Of a stretch of 64,000 nucleotides of DNA, positions 12,446 to 20,586 are shown piece by piece. The stretch lies in the NCBI GenBank assembly GCA_041659285.1, contig JBAZYO010000001.1:513983-577982 (forward strand), in the 5' to 3' direction. Below the pieces are notes generated by a model. The model did no database searches. It saw nothing but the letters and a program-made list of their open reading frames with translations, and was not told the origin of the DNA. The position numbers and the translations under genes were made by a program. Each line of letters opens with the position of its first letter. Position 1 is the first letter of the stretch. The stretch comes from Vicinamibacterales bacterium (GTDB taxonomy: Bacteria > Acidobacteriota > Vicinamibacteria > Vicinamibacterales > UBA2999).

Positions 12446-13654
12446 CTACCGGGTGACGGCGATCTTGCCGCTCTTCTCGAGCGAGGCGACGAACGTGAAC
12501 ATCCGGTCCACGCCCTCCTTCAACCGCTCGATCGAGGTCGCGTACGACAGCCGGAAGAACCCGGGCGCGTCGAACCCTTCACCCGGGGTGACGGCGACCG
12601 CCACCTCCTTCAGCATGGCCTCGGCCAGCTCGCCGGTGGTCCGGATGCCGGTCGGTGACAGCAGGTCGGCGACATAGGGGAACAGGTAGAACGCCCCTGA
12701 GGGCTTCACGCACACGAATCGCGGATCGGCGGTCAGCCAGCCATGCACCGCGTCGCGGCGCTTCCGGTATTCGTTCAACATCATCGTCACGCCGTCCTGC
12801 GGGCCGGTCAGCGCCGCGATGCCCGCCTTCTGCGTGATCGAGTTGATGTTCGATGTCGAGTGTCCCTGGAGGACATTGCACTGGGCGATCACCGCCTTGG
12901 GCCCGATGGCCCAGCCGCACCGCCACCCGGTCATCGCGTAGCTCTTCGACGCGGAGCTGCAGATGACGGTCCGGTCGGGCATGCGGTCGAGGAGGATCTT
13001 GACCAGGTTATGCGGGACCGGGTCGTAGATCAGGTGCTCGTAGGTGACGTCGGCGATCACCCAGATGCCGCGGGCCGCGGCCGCGTCGGCAATGGCGGTC
13101 ATGTCGGCTTCCGAGATCAAGGCGCCGGTCGGGTTGCACGGCGAGTTGACGATGATGGCCTTCGTCTTCGGGGTCATCGCCTCGATGATGGCGCCGGCCT
13201 TGATGGCAAAACCGTCCTCGCGGTGCGTCTGCACCACCACCGGCGTCGCCTCGGCCAGCTTGATCTGATCGACGATGGTCGGCCAGAACGGGCCGTGCGT
13301 GATGACCTCGTCGCCCTGGTCGAACAGCACCATGGCGGCGTTGTAGAGGGCCTGCTTGGCGCCGGCGGAGATGATCACCTCGTCGGGCTTGACCGTGACG
13401 CCATAGCGCGAGTTGTAGTCGTGAGCGACCGCATCCCGAAACTCGAGCACGCCGGCCGACGGCGTGTACTTGGTGAAGTTCGCGTTCAGCGCAGCGTGGG
13501 CGGCGTCCTTGACGTGTTCCGGGGTACCGAAGTCCGGCTCGCCCGCGCCGAGGTCGACGACGTCGACGCCGGTGCGGCGAAGGCGGTCGGCTTCTGCGGA
13601 CACCCTGAGGGTGGGTGACACGGTAACGCGGCTCATGCGACGTGCGAAAGTCAT
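12446..13654 (-). CDS. Aspartate aminotransferase-like, PLP-dependent class I/II
   Basis: This 402-residue fold-type I aminotransferase of the AspB (I-gamma/I-beta) type has the PLP lysine at K237 in SSASKSYAMTGWR, NPTG at 174-177, and an FRLSYA segment bearing the substrate-carboxylate Arg. It probably interconverts aspartate and oxaloacetate; many relatives also accept aromatic substrates or prephenate, so it could supply the transamination missing from the aromatic operon at 32-43 kb, which is inference. The gene follows coaD by 21 nt in a long minus-strand run. Confidence 0.88.
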   Translation of the reverse strand: MTFARRMSRVTVSPTLRVSAEADRLRRTGVDVVDLGAGEPDFGTPEHVKDAAHAALNANFTKYTPSAGVLEFRDAVAHDYNSRYGVTVKPDEVIISAGAKQALYNAAMVLFDQGDEVITHGPFWPTIVDQIKLAEATPVVVQTHREDGFAIKAGAIIEAMTPKTKAIIVNSPCNPTGALISEADMTAIADAAAARGIWVIADVTYEHLIYDPVPHNLVKILLDRMPDRTVICSSASKSYAMTGWRCGWAIGPKAVIAQCNVLQGHSTSNINSITQKAGIAALTGPQDGVTMMLNEYRKRRDAVHGWLTADPRFVCVKPSGAFYLFPYVADLLSPTGIRTTGELAEAMLKEVAVAVTPGEGFDAPGFFRLSYATSIERLKEGVDRMFTFVASLEKSGKIAVTR

Positions 13655-13675
13655 AGTCTGTTTCCTTGAAGCCTT

Positions 13676-14191
13676 TCAGTCTTCGATCTTCGGCCGGCCC
13701 GCGCGCTTGGCGTGCAGCCGTTCTTCGACAATCGGCGGCACCAGGCCGTCAACCTTGCCGTTGAGCATGAACACTTCCTTGATCAGCCGCGAGCTGATGT
13801 AGGTGTACTGCTCGGCCGGCATCATGAACACGGTCTCGATCTCCGGCGCCAGGTGGCGGTTCATGAGCGCCATCTGGAACTCGTACTCGAAGTCCGACAC
13901 GGCGCGGAGGCCGCGCACCAGCACCGAGGCGTTCTTGCGGTGGGCGTAGTCGACGAGCAGGCCGTCGAAGGTCTCGACCTGCACGTTGGACCGCCCCTTG
14001 AACACGTCCTGGATCAGCGACACCCGCTCGCTTTCGGTGAACAGCGGTGTCTTCTCGACGTTGGCGAGGATGGCGACGATGATCTTGTCGAAAATCCGCG
14101 CCCCGCGCTCGATGATGTCCACGTGCCCGTTGGTCAGCGGATCGAACGACCCGGGATAGATGGCGATGCGGGGTGAGTGCTGGATAGTCAT
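13676..14191 (-). CDS. coaD: Phosphopantetheine adenylyltransferase
   Basis: CoaD makes dephospho-CoA from 4'-phosphopantetheine and ATP. The 171-residue protein has the nucleotidyltransferase motif YPGSFDPLTNGH near the N-terminus and the second motif YISSRLIKEVF near the C-terminus. The ATG at 14191 overlaps the stop of rsmD by 4 nt (ATGA), which fixes the start; rsmD-coaD is a common pair. The C-terminal extension (RLHAKRAGRPKIED) is slightly longer than usual. Confidence 0.95.
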   Translation of the reverse strand: MTIQHSPRIAIYPGSFDPLTNGHVDIIERGARIFDKIIVAILANVEKTPLFTESERVSLIQDVFKGRSNVQVETFDGLLVDYAHRKNASVLVRGLRAVSDFEYEFQMALMNRHLAPEIETVFMMPAEQYTYISSRLIKEVFMLNGKVDGLVPPIVEERLHAKRAGRPKIED

Positions 14192-14721
14192 GCGTAAAAG
14201 CTCAGGGCGCTGTCGCCGGCGGTGACGGTGCGTGTCACCGACAACCCGGCCGGCGCCGGCGGTGCGACGCGGGAAGCGTGTTCGAGAACCAGCAGCGCGC
14301 CGGGGTTCCGCTGTCCGGCGGCGAGACCGACGGCGGCCTCGAGCCCGGCGTAGGCGTAGGGCGGGTCGAGCACGATGATGTCGAACGGACCGCCGCGAAC
14401 CGGCCGCGCCAGCGCGCGTTCCACGCTGTCGCAAATGATAGCACAGCGATTTTGCTCGCCGCAGCGCTCGCGGTTCGCCTCGATTAACTGCACGGCGCGA
14501 CGGTCCTGCTCGATGCAGGTGGCCGACGCGGCGCCACGGCTGAGGGCCTCGAGCGCGACGGCGCCGGTGCCGGCGAACAGATCGAGCACGCGCGCGTCGA
14601 TGACGTGGGGCGCGATGATGTTGAACAACGTCTCTCGCAGCTTATCCGAAGTTGGGCGCAACCCGTCCCAGGTCGGCGCCTTCAATGTCCTGCCCTTATT
14701 GGTGCCGGTGATGATGCGCAT
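14188..14721 (-). CDS. rsmD: 16S rRNA m2G966 methyltransferase RsmD
   Basis: RsmD methylates G966 of 16S rRNA. The 177-residue protein begins with the family start MRIITGTNKGRTL, has the SAM-binding segment VLDLFAGTGAVALEALSRGA and the catalytic motif DPPY. The ATG at 14721 gives the family length; the frame extends further upstream but only into recG. It starts 5 nt after the recG stop and overlaps coaD by 4 nt. Confidence 0.94.
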   Translation of the reverse strand: MRIITGTNKGRTLKAPTWDGLRPTSDKLRETLFNIIAPHVIDARVLDLFAGTGAVALEALSRGAASATCIEQDRRAVQLIEANRERCGEQNRCAIICDSVERALARPVRGGPFDIIVLDPPYAYAGLEAAVGLAAGQRNPGALLVLEHASRVAPPAPAGLSVTRTVTAGDSALSFYA

Positions 14722-14726
14722 GGCCC

Positions 14727-16838
14727 CTAACCGACCGTGATCAACCCGAACTGGCGCTGCCACACGCTGCGCACGTAGTCCTGCTGCGCCGGGGTCAGCG
14801 TGCCGCCGTCGACCCGCGCGCGCGCTTCCTCGTAGGCGCGCTCGAGCAGGTCGGCGTCGCGCATCAGGTCGCCGGCCCGCAGCGTCGGCAGTCCCGACTG
14901 GCGCGTGCCGAAGAAGTCGCCGGGGCCGCGCAGCCGCAGGTCGCGCTCGGCGATCACGAAGCCGTCGGAGGTGTCGGCCATCGCCTTCAGGCGCTCCCGC
15001 GCATCGTCCGACCACGGCGCCTGGTAGAGCAGCACGCAGGTGGAGGCGTGCTCGCCGCGGCCGATGCGGCCGCGCAACTGGTGCAGCTGCGACAGGCCGA
15101 ACCGCTCGGCGTGCTCGACCACCATCAAGCTGGCATTGGCCACGTCGACGCCGACTTCCACGACCGTGGTCGAGACCAGGAGGCTCAACGCGCCGGCGGC
15201 GAAGGCGCGCATCACGCGCTCCTTCTCGTCGCCCTTCATGCGGCCGTGCAGCAACGCCACCGAGAACTCGGGAAACACCCGGGTCAGTTCCTCGGCCATG
15301 GCCGTCGCGGCCTTGAGGTCGATCTTCTCCGACTCCTCGACCAGCGGGTAGATCACGTAGACCTGGCGCCCCCGCTTGATCTCGTCGCGGATCATCGCGT
15401 AGACCTCGTCGCGCCGCGAGTCGGCCTTCACCAGCGTGCGCACCGGTTTACGGCCGGGCGGCAGGCCGCGAATCACCGATACTTCCATGTCGCCGCATTC
15501 GGTCAGCGCCAGCGTCCGCGGGATCGGCGTCGCCGTCATCACCAGCACGTCGGGGTTGAGGCCCTTGGCGGCCAGCGTGCCGCGTTGCACCACGCCGAAG
15601 CGGTGCTGCTCGTCGATCACCGCGAGGGCCAGGGCCTTGAACTTGACGTGTTCCTGCACCAGGGCCTGGGTGCCGACCACCAGGTTGATCTCGCCGCGCT
15701 CGATGGCCGGGAGCAGGTCACGGCGCGTCGCCGCGGTGACGCGGCCGGTCAGCAGCGCCGTGCGATACGGCCGTCCGTCGAGGGTCTTGACCATGGTGCG
15801 GTAGTGCTGCTCGGCCAGGATCTCGGTCGGCGCCATCACCGCGACCTGGAAGCCGTTCTCCATGGCGACGACCGCCGCCAGCACCGCCACGATCGTCTTG
15901 CCGGCGCCGACGTCGCCCTGCAGCAGCCGCTGCATGGGCCACGGCCGCTGCAGGTCGGCGACAACCTCCGCGAGCGCGTCGCGCTGCCCGGGTGTGAGCT
16001 TGAACGGCAGCACCGCGCGCGCGCACTGGCGAATGCGATCGTCGACTACGCAGACCAGCCCCTTGCGGACCTGCGCGTTCTCGTGACGCCGCAGCGCGAG
16101 GCCGGTCTGGAAGACGAAGAAGTCCTCGAAGATCAACCGGCGCTGGGCGCGGGTCGTAAAGGCATTCAGCGCCTCGACCGGCGTCGTCGCGTCGGGAAAA
16201 TGCGCCTGCCAGAGGGCATCCCGCCGCGACGGCCAGCCTTCCTTCTTGAGGATGTCGTCCGGCACCGGATCGAACCCATCGGGCGGCAACTGCTCGAGCG
16301 CCTGCCAGACGAAGCGCCGCTGCATGTTGGGCGTGACGCTCCCGGTGCGTTCGTACACCGGCACAATGCGCCCGGTGTGCAGCGTGTCGGTTTCCCGGTT
16401 GCCGGCAGGATCAGCGTCGTCCTTGATGATCTCGAACTCGGGGTCGGTGATCTGGAGTCCGCGCGATCCCCAGAACTCCACCTTCCCGAACAGCACGATC
16501 TTCTGGTGCGGGTGGATGACGTCCTTGAGGAATGCCTGGTTGGGCCACACCACCTGGATTTGCCCGCTGGGGTCCTGCACCAGCGCCGAGAACAGGCGAA
16601 ACCCGGGACGCCGGGTGTGGGCCAGTCCGGCGTTGAGCACTTCCCCGCTGATGGCCGCGGTCATGCCGGGCCTGAGGGAGATGATCGATTGCAGGCGGCT
16701 GCGGTCTTCGTAGCGCCGGGGAAACCGGAAGAGCAAGTCTTCAACGGTGTTGAGGCCGGCCTTCTTCAAGTCGGCCGCCTTGCGCGGCCCGACGCCCTTC
16801 AGATACTGCAGGGACAGCTGCAGGACGTCCTCGGCCAT
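14727..16838 (-). CDS. recG: ATP-dependent DNA helicase RecG
   Basis: RecG regresses stalled forks and processes branched DNA. The 703-residue protein has the helix-hairpin-helix-like start (YLKGVGPRKAADLKKAG), the OB-fold wedge domain (about 60-150), helicase motif I GDVGAGKT, the box VIDEQHRFG, TATPIPRTL and the C-terminal TRG motif region ending FFGTRQSGLP. The length is normal. It follows the secreted-protein gene at 16845-17435 by 6 nt and continues into rsmD-coaD. Confidence 0.96.
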   Translation of the reverse strand: MAEDVLQLSLQYLKGVGPRKAADLKKAGLNTVEDLLFRFPRRYEDRSRLQSIISLRPGMTAAISGEVLNAGLAHTRRPGFRLFSALVQDPSGQIQVVWPNQAFLKDVIHPHQKIVLFGKVEFWGSRGLQITDPEFEIIKDDADPAGNRETDTLHTGRIVPVYERTGSVTPNMQRRFVWQALEQLPPDGFDPVPDDILKKEGWPSRRDALWQAHFPDATTPVEALNAFTTRAQRRLIFEDFFVFQTGLALRRHENAQVRKGLVCVVDDRIRQCARAVLPFKLTPGQRDALAEVVADLQRPWPMQRLLQGDVGAGKTIVAVLAAVVAMENGFQVAVMAPTEILAEQHYRTMVKTLDGRPYRTALLTGRVTAATRRDLLPAIERGEINLVVGTQALVQEHVKFKALALAVIDEQHRFGVVQRGTLAAKGLNPDVLVMTATPIPRTLALTECGDMEVSVIRGLPPGRKPVRTLVKADSRRDEVYAMIRDEIKRGRQVYVIYPLVEESEKIDLKAATAMAEELTRVFPEFSVALLHGRMKGDEKERVMRAFAAGALSLLVSTTVVEVGVDVANASLMVVEHAERFGLSQLHQLRGRIGRGEHASTCVLLYQAPWSDDARERLKAMADTSDGFVIAERDLRLRGPGDFFGTRQSGLPTLRAGDLMRDADLLERAYEEARARVDGGTLTPAQQDYVRSVWQRQFGLITVG

Positions 16839-16844
16839 TGACGG

Positions 16845-17435
16845 CTATTGGACGACGATGAACTTGCCGGTCGCGACGTCGATGCGGCGGATGTCGGCGG
16901 GCAACTCGAACGTGTCGTCGATGGTGGCCCCCTTGGGATTGTCGGCGGTGCGCGTGAAGTAGTTGACCATCTGCGCGAGCAGCGACTTGGGCACCGGCAC
17001 GCCGCTGACGTCCGCGCTCTCCAGTTCGAAGCGGCCCTTGCCGTCGGCGGTGATCACCCGGCCGACCGCGCTCACCGGCAGCTTGCCGGTCAGGTAGCTC
17101 GTCGGGTCGAACCAGCCGCCGCTGCTCTGCTTCTGGCGCACGACGTCGAGATCGACCACGGCGCGTCCGGTGACGCGGCCGTCACCGAGCAGCGAAATGG
17201 CCGGCTCGGTCAGGCCCGTCGGCAGGATCGGCGCCGACTTGAACTTCAGGTAGGAATTGGTTTCCGCTTCGCTGAACTGCGTGGGCCGTCCGCCGCGGGT
17301 GTCGAGGGCCGCGTTCGATTGCACGGCGACAATCTTCTTCTCGAACGACTCGGCCAGCTTCGGCGTGAGCGCGTCGTTGGCGGCCAGCGCCACGCCCACG
17401 GTCAGGCACAGGGCAATGGTTGACGTTGCGCGCAT
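16845..17435 (-). CDS. Secreted protein of unknown function (LmeA/DUF2993-like appearance)
   Basis: The 196-residue protein has a signal peptide (MRATSTIALCLTVGVALAAN) followed by a beta-rich domain with repeated hydrophobic strands. The pattern of a SYLKFK segment, a 'LPTGLTEPAISLLGDGRVTG' segment and an 'LPADIRRIDV' close resembles lipid-binding proteins of the DUF2993/LmeA kind, but I cannot assign it firmly. ATG 17435 is preferred: a TAGAAT hexamer on the minus strand (17448-17443) ends 7 nt before it, which suits a leaderless start. An in-frame ATG at 17444 is the alternative. It is 6 nt upstream of recG. Confidence 0.6.
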   Translation of the reverse strand: MRATSTIALCLTVGVALAANDALTPKLAESFEKKIVAVQSNAALDTRGGRPTQFSEAETNSYLKFKSAPILPTGLTEPAISLLGDGRVTGRAVVDLDVVRQKQSSGGWFDPTSYLTGKLPVSAVGRVITADGKGRFELESADVSGVPVPKSLLAQMVNYFTRTADNPKGATIDDTFELPADIRRIDVATGKFIVVQ

Positions 17436-17470
17436 GCCTTCCATTCTACGCCTGCCGGGCGCCGAATCAC

Positions 17471-17493
17471 CTCCGGCTGGAGCCTGAGGCTAC
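17471..17493. repeat. Dispersed palindrome, degenerate copy (CTCCGGCTGGAGCCTGAG)
   Basis: This copy of the CTCCGGCT/AGCCGGAG family has two mismatches in the right arm but keeps the trailing GGCTAC. It fills most of the 54-nt gap between two minus-strand genes. Its last bases supply the stop codon of the Spy-like gene (cta at 17490-17492), so the element has either inserted at or shaped that 3' end. Confidence 0.6.
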
Positions 17494-18086
17494 TTTCCCG
17501 GGGGCGGCTGGTTCGGGCGGCGGATGGGCTGCTGCCCCGGCTGCTGGTTGGGACGGGTCTGCTGCCGTGCGCGCATGAGCAGCTCGATCTTGCGCCGTTC
17601 GATCTGTTCCTCGAACACGCGGAAGCGGGCCTGCTGCGTGACGTCGAGGATCTCGTCTAGCGCGTTGTAGGCCTTGCGCATTTCCGCGGCCGTGCGCGAC
17701 TCCAGCTCCTGCAGCGCCGTCAGGCGTTCCTTGACCGTGGCGTCGTCGGCGCCCTTGGCGCGCGGATTGGTCATCCGCTGCAACTGCCCCATGATCTGGA
17801 TTCGATCCTGCTGGTTGCGGCGCCGCGTGTCCTGGAGCGCGCGCAGGCGCGTCAGGAACTGCGGATATTGCTGGTCGCTCAACGACAGCGCCTGCTGGGC
17901 CTCCATCACGAGGTAGGCGTCGAAGAGTTTCTGGATTTCCGCCGGCGACATGTCGCCGTTGTCCAACCCCGGCAACGGCGGCCGCGCCGGGCCCTGCGGC
18001 TGCGCCTGGAAGTCCTGTGCCGACAGCGAGCCGCCCAGGAGCGCGCCCGTGATTGCCGCGGCGACGACGAAAGTTCGCATGGTCAT
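17490..18086 (-). CDS. Spy/CpxP-like periplasmic protein (heavy-metal-resistance type)
   Basis: The 198-residue protein has a signal peptide (cleavage after SLSAQ or nearby), then an all-helical, Arg/Gln-rich body (about 45-175) with the LSDQQYPQFLTRLRALQDTRRR pattern of Spy/CpxP/ZraP proteins, and a Pro/Gln-rich tail. Relatives are periplasmic chaperones or metal sensors. The gene overlaps the anti-sigma gene by 4 nt (ATGA), so it is probably both a target and a component of that ECF system. A second in-frame ATG lies 6 nt downstream. Confidence 0.72.
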   Translation of the reverse strand: MTMRTFVVAAAITGALLGGSLSAQDFQAQPQGPARPPLPGLDNGDMSPAEIQKLFDAYLVMEAQQALSLSDQQYPQFLTRLRALQDTRRRNQQDRIQIMGQLQRMTNPRAKGADDATVKERLTALQELESRTAAEMRKAYNALDEILDVTQQARFRVFEEQIERRKIELLMRARQQTRPNQQPGQQPIRRPNQPPPGK

Positions 18087-18661
18087 GACTTGGCCCTTGT
18101 CAACTCCGCCTTCAGCAAGCGCGTGAGTTCCTGTTGTTCCGCCGCGGTGAGTTCGAGCACCGCCTGATCGGCGGCCCCCGGTTCGACCGTGAGCCCAGCC
18201 GACACCGCGGTGTCCCAATCGATGTCGCCGACCAGGTCCGCCACCACTACCCAGCTGTCGTCGCCGGCCGCGGCGGGTGCGACTTCGGTGTCCGTGTCGG
18301 GGGCGCCGGTGACGGCCGCCGTGGTCGTGACCGGTTGCTGGCGGGGCACCGCCACCATCAGCGCCATCACGATCAGCGCGAGCGCGCCGATCGGCACCAG
18401 CACGGGCCAGCGCAGCCAGTGGCGCCACCCGCCCGCGGTGAGCGGTTCGGCGTCAATCGCCGCGCGCACGCGTTCCGACAGGTGCTGCCAGTACAACGGC
18501 GATGGCTCGGGCACCGGCACGTCGCGGGTATCCCGGAGCACGGCGGCCAGGTCGGCCAGTTGCTGCTGGCATGGCGGGCAGGCGTCGAGGTGGTCCTTCC
18601 GGGCCGTCTCGAGCACGCCATCGAGGGCGTCAACGAGTTCGTCGGAGGTCAGGTGCGTCAT
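18083..18661 (-). CDS. Anti-sigma factor with zinc-finger domain and one membrane helix
   Basis: The 192-residue protein carries the H-x3-C-x2-C zinc-binding motif (H24, C28, C31) of zf-HC2 anti-sigma domains, one membrane helix (about 88-108) and a short periplasmic domain. It would hold the upstream-encoded ECF sigma factor at the membrane until released. The coding regions overlap by 4 nt with the sigma gene and by 4 nt with the Spy-like gene, so stoichiometric expression is likely. The inducing signal is unknown. Confidence 0.82.
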   Translation of the reverse strand: MTHLTSDELVDALDGVLETARKDHLDACPPCQQQLADLAAVLRDTRDVPVPEPSPLYWQHLSERVRAAIDAEPLTAGGWRHWLRWPVLVPIGALALIVMALMVAVPRQQPVTTTAAVTGAPDTDTEVAPAAAGDDSWVVVADLVGDIDWDTAVSAGLTVEPGAADQAVLELTAAEQQELTRLLKAELTRAKS

Positions 18662-19311
18662 GGTTCGTTACCCAGGATCTTCTTCAAGTTGGCCAGCGCG
18701 TGGAAAAAGTTGGCCTTGGTCGCGCCGACGGAGCTGCCGAGAATGTCGGCGATCTGCTGGTGCGACAGGTCGTGATACGTCCGCAGGATCAGGGTGGCAC
18801 GCTGCTTCTTGGGCAGCGACGCAATCGCCCTGCGCACCGTCGCGGCGCGCTCCTCGCGCAGCAGCGCGCTCTGCGCCCCCTCGATGCGCGTGTCTTCGAA
18901 GTGGTCGGTGGACTCGATCGGCTCGGTCGCCGGCGTCTTCGCGCTCACGCGATTGAGGCACACATTCACCGCAATGCGATAGAGCCAGGTCGAGAGCGCC
19001 GACTGGCCCTTGAAGTTCTTGAGGCCGCGCCAGGCGCGCACGAACGACTCCTGCGAGAGGTCGCTCGCGTCTTCGTGATTGCTGACAAAGCGGTAACAGA
19101 CCTGGTAGACGGTGCGCCGGTGGCGTTCGACGATGACGTCGAAGGCGTCCTTGCGGCCTTCCACCGATGCCGCGACCAGCGCCGCGTCGTCCATGTCCGC
19201 GAAACCGGCCGCGACCGGCGCGTCCGGGCCGGATGGCTTGGCCACCGTCACCGTCCACCCCGTTGACGCCGCCGGCGCCCAATTTTGTCGAACTGCCGAT
19301 CCATGTGTCAT
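18658..19311 (-). CDS. ECF-family RNA polymerase sigma factor
   Basis: The 217-residue protein has sigma region 2 (about 40-110, with DLSQESFVRAWRGLKNF and the QSALSTWLYRIAVN segment) and region 4 (about 150-215, with LPKKQRATLILRTYHDLSHQQIADIL). Region 1 and region 3 are absent, as in ECF sigmas. The first 38 residues are an extra acidic/Pro-rich tail. ATG 19311 has AGAGGA 8 nt upstream. It is the first gene of the sigma/anti-sigma/Spy-like operon and has a possible self-controlled promoter at 19336-19363. Confidence 0.9.
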   Translation of the reverse strand: MTHGSAVRQNWAPAASTGWTVTVAKPSGPDAPVAAGFADMDDAALVAASVEGRKDAFDVIVERHRRTVYQVCYRFVSNHEDASDLSQESFVRAWRGLKNFKGQSALSTWLYRIAVNVCLNRVSAKTPATEPIESTDHFEDTRIEGAQSALLREERAATVRRAIASLPKKQRATLILRTYHDLSHQQIADILGSSVGATKANFFHALANLKKILGNEP

Positions 19312-19335
19312 GACCGCGTTCCTCTGCTGTAGGGA

Positions 19336-19363
19336 TTAGACCGGCAGGGTCGCGGAAGGTTGA
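19336..19363 (-). promoter_or_regulatory. Possible ECF-type promoter for the sigma operon
   Basis: On the minus strand TCAACCT and TCTAA are separated by 16 nt. The -10 matches the sigma-E type (TCTRA); the -35 shares only the AAC core with GGAACTT. Autoregulation is a reasonable guess given how common it is in ECF operons, but the match is partial. Confidence 0.35.
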
Positions 19364-19391
19364 ACGAAGTATGCGCCATCTTTCCGCGGGA

Positions 19392-19431
19392 TTGACTTTC
19401 GCCTTTTGTTTGTTTACGCTTCCTGTTCAGG
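19392..19431 (+). promoter_or_regulatory. lexA promoter and candidate operator
   Basis: TTGACT (19392-19397), a 17-nt spacer and TACGCT (19415-19420) form a plausible vegetative promoter. The near-palindrome CCTG-TT-CAGG (19422-19431) lies at the expected transcription start and contains GTTCAGG, which resembles one half of the myxobacterial LexA motif. No canonical CTGT-N8-ACAG or GAAC-N4-GTTC box is seen, so operator identity is uncertain. GGAG (19461-19464) lies 9 nt before the ATG. Confidence 0.45.
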
Positions 19432-19473
19432 GCGAAGAAACGGAGCAACCCGATTTCTCCGGAGTGCACTTTT

Positions 19474-20082
19474 ATGCAACCACTGACCAAGCGCCAGCGC
19501 GAAATTCTCGACTATCTCAATGAATTCATCCAGCAGCACGGCTATGCGCCGAGCCTGGAAGAAATCGGCGAGCGCTTCAACCTGTCGTCGCTGGCGACGG
19601 TGCACAAGCACCTCACCAACCTCCAGGAAAAAGGCTTCATTCGCCGGGCGTGGAACCGCAGCCGGTCGGTCGAACTGCTCCCCAGCCGCTCGGGCGGGCG
19701 CGCCATCGAACTGCCCATGCTGGGCTATGTCGCCGCCGGCATGCCGATCGAGGCCGTGGCCGGCAACGAGACCATCAGCGTGCCCGACTCGCTCGTCGCC
19801 GGCAAGCGCGACACCTACGTGCTGCGGGTGCGCGGCGAGTCGATGATCGACGAACAGATCCGCGACGGCGACTGGGTGGTCGTGGAAGACCGCAAGACCG
19901 CCGACAACGGCGACATGGTGATTGCGCTCGTCGGCGGCCAGGACGTGACGCTCAAGAAGTTCTACAAGGAAGCCAACCGCATCCGCCTGCAGCCCGCCAA
20001 CCCCGCCATGCAGCCGATCTATGTCGAGCCGGACGGCTTGCAGATCCAGGGCGTGGTCGTCGGGGTGATGCGGAAGTACTAG
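19474..20082 (+). CDS. lexA: LexA SOS repressor / autoprotease
   Basis: LexA represses DNA-damage genes and cleaves itself when RecA filaments form. The 202-residue protein has the winged HTH (residues 1-68, PSLEEIGERFNLSSLATVHKHL), the Ala-Gly cleavage site at A88-G89 in VAAGMP, the catalytic Ser123 in RGESM and the catalytic Lys161 in DVTLKK. All self-cleavage residues are present. The length is standard. Its targets in this genome cannot be listed without knowing the operator; the gene is transcribed divergently from the ECF sigma operon. Confidence 0.96.
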   Translation: MQPLTKRQREILDYLNEFIQQHGYAPSLEEIGERFNLSSLATVHKHLTNLQEKGFIRRAWNRSRSVELLPSRSGGRAIELPMLGYVAAGMPIEAVAGNETISVPDSLVAGKRDTYVLRVRGESMIDEQIRDGDWVVVEDRKTADNGDMVIALVGGQDVTLKKFYKEANRIRLQPANPAMQPIYVEPDGLQIQGVVVGVMRKY

Positions 20083-20188
20083 GGGACTGACCCCGAGCAA
20101 GCAGTGCCGAGGGGTCTGTCCCCTTCGTGCTGACGATCCTGCGTTGGGGTCAGACCCCTCGAGCATTTCCCACTTGGGGTCAGACCCC
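20082..20188. repeat. Cluster of GGGGTCAGACCCC-type palindromes
   Basis: Four units lie at about 30-nt spacing after lexA: GGGGACTGACCCC (20082-20094), GGGGTCTGTCCCC (20111-20123) and two identical GGGGTCAGACCCC (20146-20158, 20176-20188), followed by a partial GGGGT at 20196. The last two are perfect palindromes around a single central base. This looks like a REP/REPIN-type array. It fills the intergenic region completely, and its first unit overlaps the last base of the lexA stop codon. Confidence 0.75.
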
Positions 20189-20228
20189 GCGCTCTGGGGT
20201 GATAGCCTAGAGCCCAGCAGGCCCCAAC

Positions 20229-20552
20229 ATGAGCGACCGCAAACAGATCAACTTCACCATCGTCCCCGAAGACGGCGGACCCGAACCGCGCACCTACGCC
20301 AATTTCTGCGCGGTCAATCACACCCCCTTCGACTTCACGCTCACCTTCTGCGAGGTGCAGCCCTTGTCGGAAAAAGAGATCAAGGAAGCCGAAGCCGAGC
20401 ACGTGGTGCGCGCGCCGGTGCGGGCGAAGCTGGTGCTGCCCGTGCAGTTCATTCCCACGTTGATTGCGGCGTTGCAGGAGAACATGCGCGTTTACTCCGA
20501 GTCGCACCAGGCGCCGCCGCCCCTTCCCCCGGGCAAGGGCCCCATTCACTAG
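20229..20552 (+). CDS. DUF3467-family protein
   Basis: The 107-residue protein fits DUF3467: a short N-terminus, YANFCAVNHTPFDFTLTFCEV, a polar middle and a hydrophobic helix (LPVQFIPTLIAALQENMRVY), with a Pro-rich tail. Members are small cytosolic proteins of unknown function found widely in bacteria. A TAGCCT hexamer (20203-20208) ends 20 nt upstream of the ATG and may be its -10. The gene is followed by nth. Confidence 0.75.
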   Translation: MSDRKQINFTIVPEDGGPEPRTYANFCAVNHTPFDFTLTFCEVQPLSEKEIKEAEAEHVVRAPVRAKLVLPVQFIPTLIAALQENMRVYSESHQAPPPLPPGKGPIH

Positions 20553-20586
20553 GGCCGCGGATGACGCAGAGCGGCTCGCCACTCAA

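Noticed and set aside
12446..13654. Naming the aminotransferase as a dedicated aromatic or prephenate aminotransferase
   Set aside because: The family motifs fit AspB-type enzymes generally; specificity residues cannot be judged by eye, and the gene is not in the aromatic operon.
15048..16841. Long open frame opposite recG on the plus strand, and similar ones opposite ftsH, rnj, the aromatic operon and aroC
   Set aside because: Same cause: third-position GC bias keeps the antisense frame open. The real strand shows conserved motifs in each case.
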